Assembly (NCBI GenBank): GCA_947624665.1
Contig: CANQLK010000059.1
Coordinates: 1 to 10,053 of the forward strand
Source of the DNA: Candidatus Gastranaerophilales bacterium
GTDB taxonomy: Bacteria > Cyanobacteriota > Vampirovibrionia > Gastranaerophilales > Gastranaerophilaceae
DNA length: 10,053 nt
Direction of reading: 5' to 3'
In this document: positions 1-5,792 of the stretch, one piece after another
Position numbering within the stretch: position 1 is the first letter of the stretch
Layout of the letters: the number at the start of each line of letters is the position of its first letter
Notes under the pieces: model-generated
The model's database searches: none
The model's input: the letters and a program-made list of their open reading frames with translations, nothing else
Told to the model about the DNA's origin: nothing
Made by a program: the position numbers and the translations under genes

Positions 1-426
1 CGGTACTATTAATGCCCAATACGTATCTATCCAGTGAAATTGCTTCATTATATAAAATAAAGGTATTATATTTACCTGCGGCGGTATCATCATTGATATT
101 ATTATTAAAAAAAACAAAATTTCTTTATTTTTAAACTCAAATCTGGCAAATACATAGCCAGCCATTGATGAAATTGCTACCTGACCTAATGTTGTTGCAA
201 ATGCAACAATCATGCTGTTGAAAAAATATCTGAATATATCCGCATTTTTTATTACGTATTTATAATTGTCAAAAGTAAACGGCGACGGCATAAATTTAAC
301 TGCCGATGAAAAAATTTGTTTATCGGTCATAAACGACAAAGAAAGCATGTAAAAAAACGGTAACAACATTGATATTGCTCCGATAATCAAAATTGCATAT
401 CCCAAAAATTTATAAAAATTTTTCAT
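1..426 (-). CDS. Carbohydrate ABC transporter permease, MalG/UgpE-like (partial, N-terminal 142 codons)
   Basis: I translated this frame directly; it is open from ATG at 426-424 to the window edge, so the C-terminus is missing. It is an inner-membrane subunit of a binding-protein-dependent sugar importer, the second-permease (MalG) type. The protein starts MKNFYKFLGYAILIIGAISM, with a first membrane helix at about residues 8-28. A polar stretch around SSAVKFMPSPFTFDNY (about 39-54) follows, as is usual in this family, and then NSMIVAFATTLGQ (about 70-82), AGYVFARFEF (about 88-97) and SMMIPPQVNIIPLF (about 110-123). These are typical of the conserved transmembrane core. The EAA loop, which contacts the ATPase, would lie beyond the edge. 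The start is 3 bases after the exonuclease stop, and the AGG overlapping that stop codon is the only Shine-Dalgarno candidate. The two genes are therefore probably co-transcribed. The sugar transported cannot be told. Confidence 0.85.
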   Translation of the reverse strand, partial: MKNFYKFLGYAILIIGAISMLLPFFYMLSLSFMTDKQIFSSAVKFMPSPFTFDNYKYVIKNADIFRYFFNSMIVAFATTLGQVAISSMAGYVFARFEFKNKEILFFLIIISMMIPPQVNIIPLFYIMKQFHWIDTYWALIVP

Positions 427-429
427 AAC

Positions 430-1362
430 CTATACGTGTTCAGCTTTCCTATCCGGTTTGATAACGTGAATATTTCTTGTCTCGGAAAGCATTTGTCTTG
501 CAGCTGCAAGTTTTTCTCTGTTTTCTTTGCTTATACTGCCTGAAGATATTAATCTGTCAACGAAATTATTGTTTAATTTAACTGCCTTATGAAGTGCACC
601 GATTTCTTCAAGTACATCTTTTATTTCGACAAAATCGTATGCATAGGATTGTTTTGACTGATAAACAAGCGTTTCTCCGTTTGGCGAGTGAACATCCTCT
701 CCGCCTTTTTCAAAATACAGCCTGAATATTGATTTTAAATCCTGCATTTCAGACTGCATAATTTGAACTGCCTGCTGTATTCTTAAATACCTTTCAAAAA
801 GATAATCAATATTTTCCAGCTGTTGAATTTGCCAGGCATATTTTTTTTCATAAAGCTTCTTAAGTTCGGGATAAGCTTTTGCCAACCCTTCCGTATCTGC
901 CATAGCTCTGTGCCTTGTTGAAAAATCAACGTTGAACTTTATCATTAAGCTTTCCAATCCGCAGGATTCAATATCGGGAAATACTTCTTTAAACATCATT
1001 TGTGAATCAATTCTGGTATTGTTAATGGGATTACCGGTTGTTCTTATGCTTGCTTCATTTATAAAAGAGTAATCAAAAATAGCATTGTGAGCAACAATCG
1101 GATAATCACCTATAAAAGCAAGTATTTTTGGCATGACTTCAGTTTCCGTCGGAGCATCTTTAACATCATCTTCAGTAATGCCGTGAACAGCAATACTTGA
1201 TTTTCGTATATGCTGCTGTGGATTAATAAGAGTTTCAAATCTGTCTTTCATTTTGCCGTTTTCCAACCGAATGGCGGCAAATTCTACCATTCTTTCTTTT
1301 GTATAATCCAGTCCTGTTGTTTCAACATCCAGTACAATTTCAATACATTTTTTTTTCGGCAC
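430..1362 (-). CDS. DnaQ-like DEDDh 3'-5' exonuclease with uncharacterised C-terminal region
   Basis: This is a predicted metal-dependent 3'-5' exonuclease of the DNA polymerase III epsilon/DnaQ superfamily, 310 residues. All three exonuclease motifs are intact: Exo I with D12 and E14 in LDVETTG, Exo II with D97 in AHNAIFDYSFI, and Exo III with H151 and D156 in HRAMADTEGLA. The exonuclease fold ends near residue 175. The remaining 135 or so residues are mostly helical-looking, with charged and heptad-like stretches, and I recognise no domain there. The length exceeds the roughly 180-240 residues of a plain epsilon subunit, and there is no helicase or GIY-YIG extension. The start is GTG at 1362-1360, with AAGGGAG upstream at about 9 bases spacing; an in-frame TAG two codons before it rules out a longer protein. 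A role in repair, proofreading or RNA processing is possible; the substrate is unknown. It lies directly upstream of the sugar permease gene, an odd pairing. Confidence 0.9.
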   Translation of the reverse strand: MPKKKCIEIVLDVETTGLDYTKERMVEFAAIRLENGKMKDRFETLINPQQHIRKSSIAVHGITEDDVKDAPTETEVMPKILAFIGDYPIVAHNAIFDYSFINEASIRTTGNPINNTRIDSQMMFKEVFPDIESCGLESLMIKFNVDFSTRHRAMADTEGLAKAYPELKKLYEKKYAWQIQQLENIDYLFERYLRIQQAVQIMQSEMQDLKSIFRLYFEKGGEDVHSPNGETLVYQSKQSYAYDFVEIKDVLEEIGALHKAVKLNNNFVDRLISSGSISKENREKLAAARQMLSETRNIHVIKPDRKAEHV

Positions 1363-1404
1363 GACCTATATCTCCCTTATTAATTTTATAATAACATAAA
1401 CTTG

Positions 1405-1433
1405 ATTATAGGACACCTTGGTTACATTATTTA
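1405..1433 (-). promoter_or_regulatory. Possible sigma-70 -10 box upstream of the exonuclease
   Basis: A perfect TATAAT (minus strand, 1410-1405) lies about 43 bases before the GTG start. The -35 position at 17-bp spacing reads TAAATA, which is poor, so only the -10 is convincing. If real, it would start the exonuclease-permease transcript independently of the glycosyltransferase gene upstream. Confidence 0.35.
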
Positions 1434-1437
1434 TTTC

Positions 1438-1476
1438 AATATTGCAAATATGCTAATTTTAGGCATAAGCAATATT
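1438..1476. repeat. Interrupted inverted repeat between the glycosyltransferase and exonuclease genes
   Basis: AATATTGC (1438-1445) pairs with GCAATATT (1469-1476), and inside it TATGC (1449-1453) pairs with GCATA (1463-1467). The result is a 39-base stem with one small internal loop. No U-tract follows on either strand, so it is not a standard intrinsic terminator. It lies about 20 bases past the stop of the minus-strand gene at 1497 and could act as a weak terminator, an RNA-stabilising 3' end or an operator. Confidence 0.5.
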
Positions 1477-1496
1477 AGATATATAAATTACAATTA

Positions 1497-2213
1497 TTAC
1501 TTTATTCTATAAATTTTTATACCGTATCTTTCAATGGGGTGGGGGAATTCTACATCTTTTGCAATTAAATCATCATTATCATTTAAAAGAAATACCTTTT
1601 TATTTGTTTTAGATGCAAAATCATATAAAATATTTTTGGTATTATTATCTACAAAAAAATCACCAACCATATTAGTATTTTTGCTTATTTTATCTGAATA
1701 TAAATCATATCTGTCCGTAGAGTGTGTGTATATATATGGCATTAATTCATAGCGTAATTCCATTGTAGTTAAAAAGAATATAGAATTAGAAAATTCTTTA
1801 TTGGCTACTATTTCTTCTCCCAGTTTTTTATATTCTGTTACACCATTACAAAATCCTAAATTAAAACCGGTATAAAGAATTTTAAATAAAGTAATATACA
1901 ATAGTATTTTAATTGCTTTTTTGTTAAATTCTATTTCCGATATCCATAATGAAATAATGAGAAAAACAAAAAACATAAATTGGTGATATATTTCGCCTCT
2001 ATGTATAAATATCAAAAATAGAATTAAAGCAGAACTTGTATATATCAAATAAAACTTACTTCTGTTTAATTTAAATCTGTCCTTTAAAAGTATTAAAAAA
2101 ACTATATAGAGATAAGATATCAAAAAATATACGGAACAACAAAAAAACGGGAAAAAAGTATTTTTAACATCTAATAAAGATTTACAATTATCACGTACGT
2201 ACGTAAATGTCAA
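1497..2213 (-). CDS. C-terminal part of a split GT-C-like membrane glycosyltransferase
   Basis: This 238-codon frame would have to start with TTG at 2213-2211, overlapping the TGA stop of the preceding frame (2212-2210). No Shine-Dalgarno sequence is seen for it. The same frame stays open further upstream, over the end of the preceding frame. About four hydrophobic helices (roughly residues 20-44, 52-70, 78-91, 100-115) are followed by a soluble domain of about 110 residues ending YGIKIYRIK. A polar loop, HRGEIYHQFMFF (71-82), precedes the third helix. This layout is what one expects for the second half of a polytopic GT-C transferase: late membrane helices, then a C-terminal extracytoplasmic domain. 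Joined to the preceding frame it gives a protein of about 449 residues, a common length for such enzymes. I read it as the second half of a frameshifted gene rather than as an independent gene. Confidence 0.6.
   Translation of the reverse strand: MTFTYVRDNCKSLLDVKNTFFPFFCCSVYFLISYLYIVFLILLKDRFKLNRSKFYLIYTSSALILFLIFIHRGEIYHQFMFFVFLIISLWISEIEFNKKAIKILLYITLFKILYTGFNLGFCNGVTEYKKLGEEIVANKEFSNSIFFLTTMELRYELMPYIYTHSTDRYDLYSDKISKNTNMVGDFFVDNNTKNILYDFASKTNKKVFLLNDNDDLIAKDVEFPHPIERYGIKIYRIK
2193..2204. repeat. Three tandem ACGT units
   Basis: Three perfect tandem copies of the self-complementary tetranucleotide ACGT lie a few codons into the downstream half of the split glycosyltransferase, in otherwise AT-rich sequence. 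Gain or loss of a unit would change the reading frame by 4. Confidence 0.85.
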
Positions 2214-2845
2214 AATTGCCTGATAAAAGGGTACATCAGAAAGATGAAGAAGGAAAATAAAGTAGTTAAAGAGAGAATAATATCTTTTATTTTCATACTC
2301 TTTATATTTTTAAAGATATCAAATAAGAATATAAAAGAGAAAGCACTTGCTCCAATAGTAGCCATAGCGCTTGTATTAGCAGTTAACCCCAAAATAAATG
2401 AGTATAATATGGGATGTTTTAAAGAGTTTTTATGTAAAGATGCCAATAAAAACAGTCCAAGGATTCCTACTGAATAGCATCTTGCGACTATAGCCAGATA
2501 ACTTATAACAAAAAATGAGAAAGTAATAATAGCTTTAATTATATTGTCAAACGGACTTTTTGTCCATAATACAAAAATTGATGCTAGTATGAAAAAATAA
2601 TTAATTAGGAGCATTGGATACGGATACGCAATATTATTTTTTGCAAACGGCATTAATAACAAATACCAAATAATAGGATGTCCTTCTTTTTGTAAAATAT
2701 TTGCAAAGTTAAATATATTAATTTCTTTTGCTCGACACCAAGCAAATGCTTCATCTACATGCGGTATATGATGAATCATTGGTGAAAAGGTTATTAAAAT
2801 GAAAATAATAAATACAAACAGTAATAATATATGTTTTTTCTTCAT
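2210..2845 (-). CDS. N-terminal part of a split GT-C-like membrane glycosyltransferase
   Basis: This 211-codon frame starts at ATG 2845 behind a good Shine-Dalgarno sequence (AAAAGGA, minus strand, about 6 bases spacing). After a first membrane helix (about 6-24) comes HVDEAFAW, with D31 and E32 in the first extracytoplasmic loop. That is the position of the acidic catalytic pair in GT-C enzymes of the GT39/PMT/ArnT type. EGHPIIWYLLL (54-64) follows, another pattern I associate with bacterial GT-C-like proteins. Five or six further helices take it to residue 205. Such enzymes move a sugar from a polyprenyl-phosphate donor on the outer face of the cytoplasmic membrane. The frame ends abruptly at TGA (2212-2210) right after a hydrophobic segment, where a full-length protein would continue; the rest is encoded in the -1 frame. 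Donor and acceptor cannot be predicted, and family assignment rests on motifs only. Confidence 0.65.
   Translation of the reverse strand: MKKKHILLLFVFIIFILITFSPMIHHIPHVDEAFAWCRAKEINIFNFANILQKEGHPIIWYLLLMPFAKNNIAYPYPMLLINYFFILASIFVLWTKSPFDNIIKAIITFSFFVISYLAIVARCYSVGILGLFLLASLHKNSLKHPILYSFILGLTANTSAMATIGASAFSFIFLFDIFKNIKSMKIKDIILSLTTLFSFFIFLMYPFIRQF
2225..2231 (-). other. CCCTTTT heptamer at the reading-frame junction
   Basis: On the minus strand the upstream frame reads TAC CCT TTT ATC here, so C CCT TTT fits the X XXY YYZ slippery pattern in the correct phase. A -1 slip gives CCC TTT TAT CAG and enters exactly the frame of the downstream half. It lies four codons before the TGA stop. It could be a programmed frameshift site, or simply the place where one base of a run was lost by mutation or sequencing error. 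Confidence 0.4.
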
Positions 2846-2894
2846 TTCTATCCTTTTGTTTATGCTTTATTTATTGATGAAGAGTAATAATTAG

Positions 2895-2923
2895 ACTGTA
2901 TTATATATTATTTTGCTTGTCAA
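2895..2923 (-). promoter_or_regulatory. Sigma-70-type promoter for the glycosyltransferase gene
   Basis: On the minus strand a perfect -35 box TTGACA (2923-2918), a 17-bp spacer and a -10 box TACAGT (2900-2895) are present. Transcription would start near 2888, giving a leader of about 43 bases before ATG 2845. A nearby TATAAT lies only 12 bp from the -35 box and is too close to be its partner. Confidence 0.6.
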
Positions 2924-2944
2924 TATTTAAGTATATTTTAGAGT
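2917..2944 (+). promoter_or_regulatory. Possible promoter for the 2-oxoacid:ferredoxin oxidoreductase operon
   Basis: TTGTCA (2917-2922), a 16-bp spacer and TAGAGT (2939-2944) form a moderate sigma-70 match pointing at the operon. It would leave a leader of about 160 bases, in which I see no riboswitch or clear hairpin. Its -35 box overlaps that of the opposite promoter, so the two could compete. Confidence 0.4.
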
Positions 2945-3112
2945 AATATTACTAATTAAATATTTGGGAAATCTTTTTTAAAAGGTATATGGAAAATCAG
3001 ACTAATAAAATTAAACAATTTTTATAGATAATTTAATATTAATCTGTTAAGTAGTAGCAAAAATAATATGTCGGTAGTAATATATAGAAAGAATATAAAA
3101 CAGGTTTATTTT

Positions 3113-3319
3113 ATGGGAAGAATAGTATTAAACAGAGAAAAATGTAAAGCTTGTTATTTATGTATAGAGGCTTGTCCTAATAAGGTATTGGATAGAGATA
3201 CCGAAGTTAACGGATTGGGTTATTATCCGGCAAAGGTGGTTGGAAATCAAAACTGTGTGGGATGTGCAATGTGCGCAAGGGTTTGTCCTGATATTGCTAT
3301 TGAAAAGGTGTACAGATGA
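3113..3319 (+). CDS. 2-oxoacid:ferredoxin oxidoreductase delta subunit, 2x[4Fe-4S] ferredoxin
   Basis: This small ferredoxin subunit carries electrons from the thiamine-diphosphate centre to external ferredoxin. Counted from the start chosen here (68 residues), there are two complete cluster motifs: C11-x2-C14-x2-C17-x3-C21-P and C48-x2-C51-x2-C54-x3-C58-P. The last cysteine of each motif serves the opposite cluster, as in bacterial 2[4Fe-4S] ferredoxins. An in-frame ATG exists at 3068 (83 residues), but it has no Shine-Dalgarno sequence. The ATG at 3113 has AGG 8 bases upstream, and the protein then begins MGRIVLNREKC, as delta subunits usually do. Its TGA overlaps the ATG of the alpha subunit (ATGA, 3316-3319), indicating coupled translation. 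It is the first gene of a four-gene operon. Confidence 0.9.
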   Translation: MGRIVLNREKCKACYLCIEACPNKVLDRDTEVNGLGYYPAKVVGNQNCVGCAMCARVCPDIAIEKVYR

Positions 3320-4416
3320 AAAGAGAAAAAGAACTATTAAAGGGTAATTATGCAATAGCACAAGCTGCAATAGAAGCAGGATGTCAAAGCTATTTCGGAT
3401 ATCCTATTACACCGCAAAGTGAAATAGGTGAATATATGAGCAGTAAAATGCCCGAATTGAACAGAGCTTATGTTGCAGCGGAAAGTGAAGTTGCGGCCAT
3501 AAACATGGTATTAGGTGCAGGTTCAACAGGCGTTAAGGCTATGACTTCATCTTCATCCTGCGCTGTGTCGTTAATGCAGGAAGGGTTATCCTTTATTGCA
3601 GGTGATGAGATACCATGCGTGCTTGTCAGTGTTATGAGAGGCGGCCCCGGGCTTGGTTATATTTATGCTTCTCAAGGCGACTATTATCAGGCTACAAAAG
3701 GCGGCGGCAACGGTGATTATAAAATCGTTACCTATGCTCCTTCCAGTGTTCAGGAATGCGTTGATTTAACTTATAAATGCTTCTATGTATCTCAAAAATA
3801 CAGAACTCCCGTTTGTTTGCTGGCTGATGGCATGATTGGTCAAACTATGGAACCTGCCGTTATAGGCGAATATCCTTATCCTGAAATAGATCAGTCCGAT
3901 TGGGCTCTTGACGGTGCTAAAAACAGAAAGCCAAGATTTATTGCTTCTATTGAACGTGAACAGGAAACGCTCCGTAAAAGAGTTGTTAAAATCTTTGAAA
4001 AATATAATAAAATCTTGGAAAATGAAAATATTTTTGAAAAATATGAAACCGAGGGCGCAAAACTTGTTATTACCGCTTTCGGTAGTATCGCAAGAATAGC
4101 TAAAGCAGCTGTTAAGAAGGCAAGAAAGAACGGCTTGAAAGTTGGTTTGTTAAGACCTATTTTACTTAATCCGTTCCCCGAAAAAATTGTTGCGGAAATT
4201 GCGCAAAAAGTTGATTGCATTCTTGATATAGAACTTAATTGCGGACAAATGCTTAATGATATTAAAGCAAGCATTGCTTCTTGTGCAACTACAATCCCCG
4301 TTAAGTTCTACGGCAGACCCGCAGGCATGATGATGACCGTTGAAGAAATTTATAAACAAATAGAAAATTGTTATAAAGAAATAGTAGAGAAGAAATATGG
4401 AACAGCTTGTATTTAA
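3316..4416 (+). CDS. vorB: 2-oxoacid:ferredoxin oxidoreductase alpha subunit, VorB-like
   Basis: This is the alpha (pyrimidine-binding) subunit of a ferredoxin-dependent 2-oxoacid oxidoreductase. The enzyme oxidatively decarboxylates a 2-oxoacid with CoA to an acyl-CoA, CO2 and reduced ferredoxin, and can run in reverse in anaerobes. At 366 residues it is full length. Visible signatures are YFGYPITPQSE (26-36), AAESEVAAINM (54-64), in which E58 aligns with the family's thiamine-activating glutamate, TSSSSCAVSLMQEG (77-90), VMRGGPGLG (106-114) and SQGDYYQATKGGGNGDY (119-135). GRPAG near residue 335 closes the C-terminal domain. The pattern best matches the VorB family, annotated as 3-methyl-2-oxobutanoate (branched-chain) oxidoreductase. 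KorA-type 2-oxoglutarate enzymes are close relatives, so the substrate remains open. It overlaps the next gene by 20 bases. Confidence 0.92.
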   Translation: MKREKELLKGNYAIAQAAIEAGCQSYFGYPITPQSEIGEYMSSKMPELNRAYVAAESEVAAINMVLGAGSTGVKAMTSSSSCAVSLMQEGLSFIAGDEIPCVLVSVMRGGPGLGYIYASQGDYYQATKGGGNGDYKIVTYAPSSVQECVDLTYKCFYVSQKYRTPVCLLADGMIGQTMEPAVIGEYPYPEIDQSDWALDGAKNRKPRFIASIEREQETLRKRVVKIFEKYNKILENENIFEKYETEGAKLVITAFGSIARIAKAAVKKARKNGLKVGLLRPILLNPFPEKIVAEIAQKVDCILDIELNCGQMLNDIKASIASCATTIPVKFYGRPAGMMMTVEEIYKQIENCYKEIVEKKYGTACI

Positions 4417-5152
4417 AAAACCCGAGTCTATTAAAGATGATTTTAAAATATCGTTTTGCCCCGGGTGTGACCACGGGATTGCGGTAAGATTGGTTGCGGA
4501 GGTTCTTGATGAACTCGGAGTCAGAGAGAATACTATCGGTATTGCTTCCGTTGGCTGTAGTGTATTTTCTTATGATTTCTTTAATGTAGATATTGTAGAA
4601 TCACCACACGGACGTTCTATGGCGGTTGCAACGGGTATAAAACGCTCAAAACCGGATAAGATAGTATTTACCTATCAAGGTGACGGTGATTTGGCTTCAA
4701 TAGGTTTGGGTGAAACTATTCACGCTATGACAAGAGGTGAGAAAGTCACTGCTATTTGTATAAATAATACAACATACGGTATGACGGGCGGTCAGGCAGG
4801 ACCTACTACTTTGTTAGGTCAGGTTACCACAACCACAACAACGGGGCGTAAAGCGGAATTATCAGGTTATCCGTTAAAAGTCTCCGAAATTCTAAAAGAG
4901 GTTGACGGTACGGCCTACGTCGCAAGAGTCACTTTGGATAGCCCAAAAGCTATTATGAATGCCAAAAATTGCATAAAAAAAGCTTTTGAAGCACAAATAA
5001 AAGGGTTAGGCACGGGCTTTGTTGAAATTCTTTCAACATGTCCTACAAACTGGAAGATGACTCCACAGCAGGCTCACGAAAGAGTCAGAGGAGAAATGTC
5101 CGAGGTATTTAAACCCGGTGTATACAAAGATAAAGTCAGCGAGGCTCAATAA
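4397..5152 (+). CDS. 2-oxoacid:ferredoxin oxidoreductase beta subunit (thiamine diphosphate-binding)
   Basis: This subunit holds thiamine diphosphate and, in this family, one [4Fe-4S] cluster. Visible are CPGCDHG (21-27), HGRSMAVATG (71-80), the GDGD motif (95-98) and NNTTYGMTGGQ (123-133), which together form the diphosphate/Mg2+ site. TTL with the threonine-rich run (138-149) follows. C21, C24, C54 and C215 (in STCPTNW) match the spacing of the four cluster ligands known in archaeal two-subunit enzymes, so the cluster should be present. At 251 residues it has the usual length for the multi-subunit form. The start at 4397 lies inside the end of the alpha gene with only a weak GAGAAG upstream, so translation probably depends on coupling. 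The stop and the next start share one base (TAATG). Confidence 0.93.
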   Translation: MEQLVFKKPESIKDDFKISFCPGCDHGIAVRLVAEVLDELGVRENTIGIASVGCSVFSYDFFNVDIVESPHGRSMAVATGIKRSKPDKIVFTYQGDGDLASIGLGETIHAMTRGEKVTAICINNTTYGMTGGQAGPTTLLGQVTTTTTTGRKAELSGYPLKVSEILKEVDGTAYVARVTLDSPKAIMNAKNCIKKAFEAQIKGLGTGFVEILSTCPTNWKMTPQQAHERVRGEMSEVFKPGVYKDKVSEAQ

Positions 5153-5688
5153 TGGATTCTAACGTATTAATATCAGGATTTGGCGGTCAGGGAGTATTAT
5201 TTATAGGTCAGCTTCTCGCTAATGCCTGTATGAATCAAGATTTAAATGTTACATGGTTCCCTGCATACGGTGCCGAAATGAGAGGCGGTACTGTTAATTG
5301 CAGCGTCTGCATGTCTGATGAAGAAGTTGCTTGCGCTTTTGTTGATGAACCTGAAAATGTTATTGCACTTAATGCACCTTCTTTTGAAAGATTTGAAAGC
5401 AGAATAAAATCGGGCGGAATTATGGTTGTTAATTCCTCGCTTGTTAAATCTAAACCTTCAAGAGCGGATATAACCTATAAATTTGTTCCGATGACTGACA
5501 TTGCTTATAAATCGGGTAATGAAAAAATGGCAAATATTGTTTCTTTAGGTGCTTTTATTAAAGCTTTTCCCGTTGTTACAAAAGAAGCTATCATTGAAAC
5601 TATGAAAAAGAAATTAACGGGCAGAAAAGCTGATATGCTTCAGGGAAATATTAAGGCTCTTGAAGAAGGTTTTGAATATTCAAATTAG
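5152..5688 (+). CDS. 2-oxoacid:ferredoxin oxidoreductase gamma subunit
   Basis: This is the gamma (catalytic-domain, CoA-side) subunit of the same complex, 178 residues, the usual length. The diagnostic motifs are ISGFGGQGVLFIGQLLA (7-23) and YGAEMRGGTVNC (39-50). A conserved C-terminal helix region with GAFIKAFPVVTKEAI follows. It is the last gene of the operon. Its ATG shares a base with the beta stop codon. Downstream, the 104-base gap to the helicase contains a fresh promoter but no clear terminator hairpin, so some read-through into the helicase gene is possible. Confidence 0.93.
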   Translation: MDSNVLISGFGGQGVLFIGQLLANACMNQDLNVTWFPAYGAEMRGGTVNCSVCMSDEEVACAFVDEPENVIALNAPSFERFESRIKSGGIMVVNSSLVKSKPSRADITYKFVPMTDIAYKSGNEKMANIVSLGAFIKAFPVVTKEAIIETMKKKLTGRKADMLQGNIKALEEGFEYSN

Positions 5689-5735
5689 TTTCTACTGCTT
5701 TTGTATGAAATTTTCTTGTTTTTATTGATTTTCCT

Positions 5736-5764
5736 TTGAATATTATGCCGTAAAATGCTAGAAT
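5736..5764 (+). promoter_or_regulatory. Sigma-70-type promoter for the helicase-nuclease gene
   Basis: TTGAAT (5736-5741), a spacer of exactly 17 bp and TAGAAT (5759-5764) with an extended TG (TGC just before the -10) make a strong match. Transcription would start near 5771. AGGGG (5782-5786) then lies 6 bases before the ATG at 5793, leaving a leader of about 20 bases. Confidence 0.7.
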
Positions 5765-5792
5765 TGTTTTAATTATGCTATAGGGGAAATTC

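Noticed and set aside
1534..1752. Plus-strand open frame opposite the C-terminal glycosyltransferase half
   Set aside because: It is a shadow on the opposite strand with no ribosome-binding site and no family features. Other short overlapping frames at 2244-2477, 3158-3370, 3891-4359, 6028-6270, 6473-6835, 7031-7375 and 8678-8929 were dropped for the same reason.
2951..3112. Riboswitch or small RNA in the long leader of the oxidoreductase operon
   Set aside because: The sequence is very AT-rich, with no recognisable conserved element or convincing stem.
5689..5735. Terminator after the oxidoreductase operon
   Set aside because: The stretch is T-rich, but I found no stable stem ahead of the T-runs.
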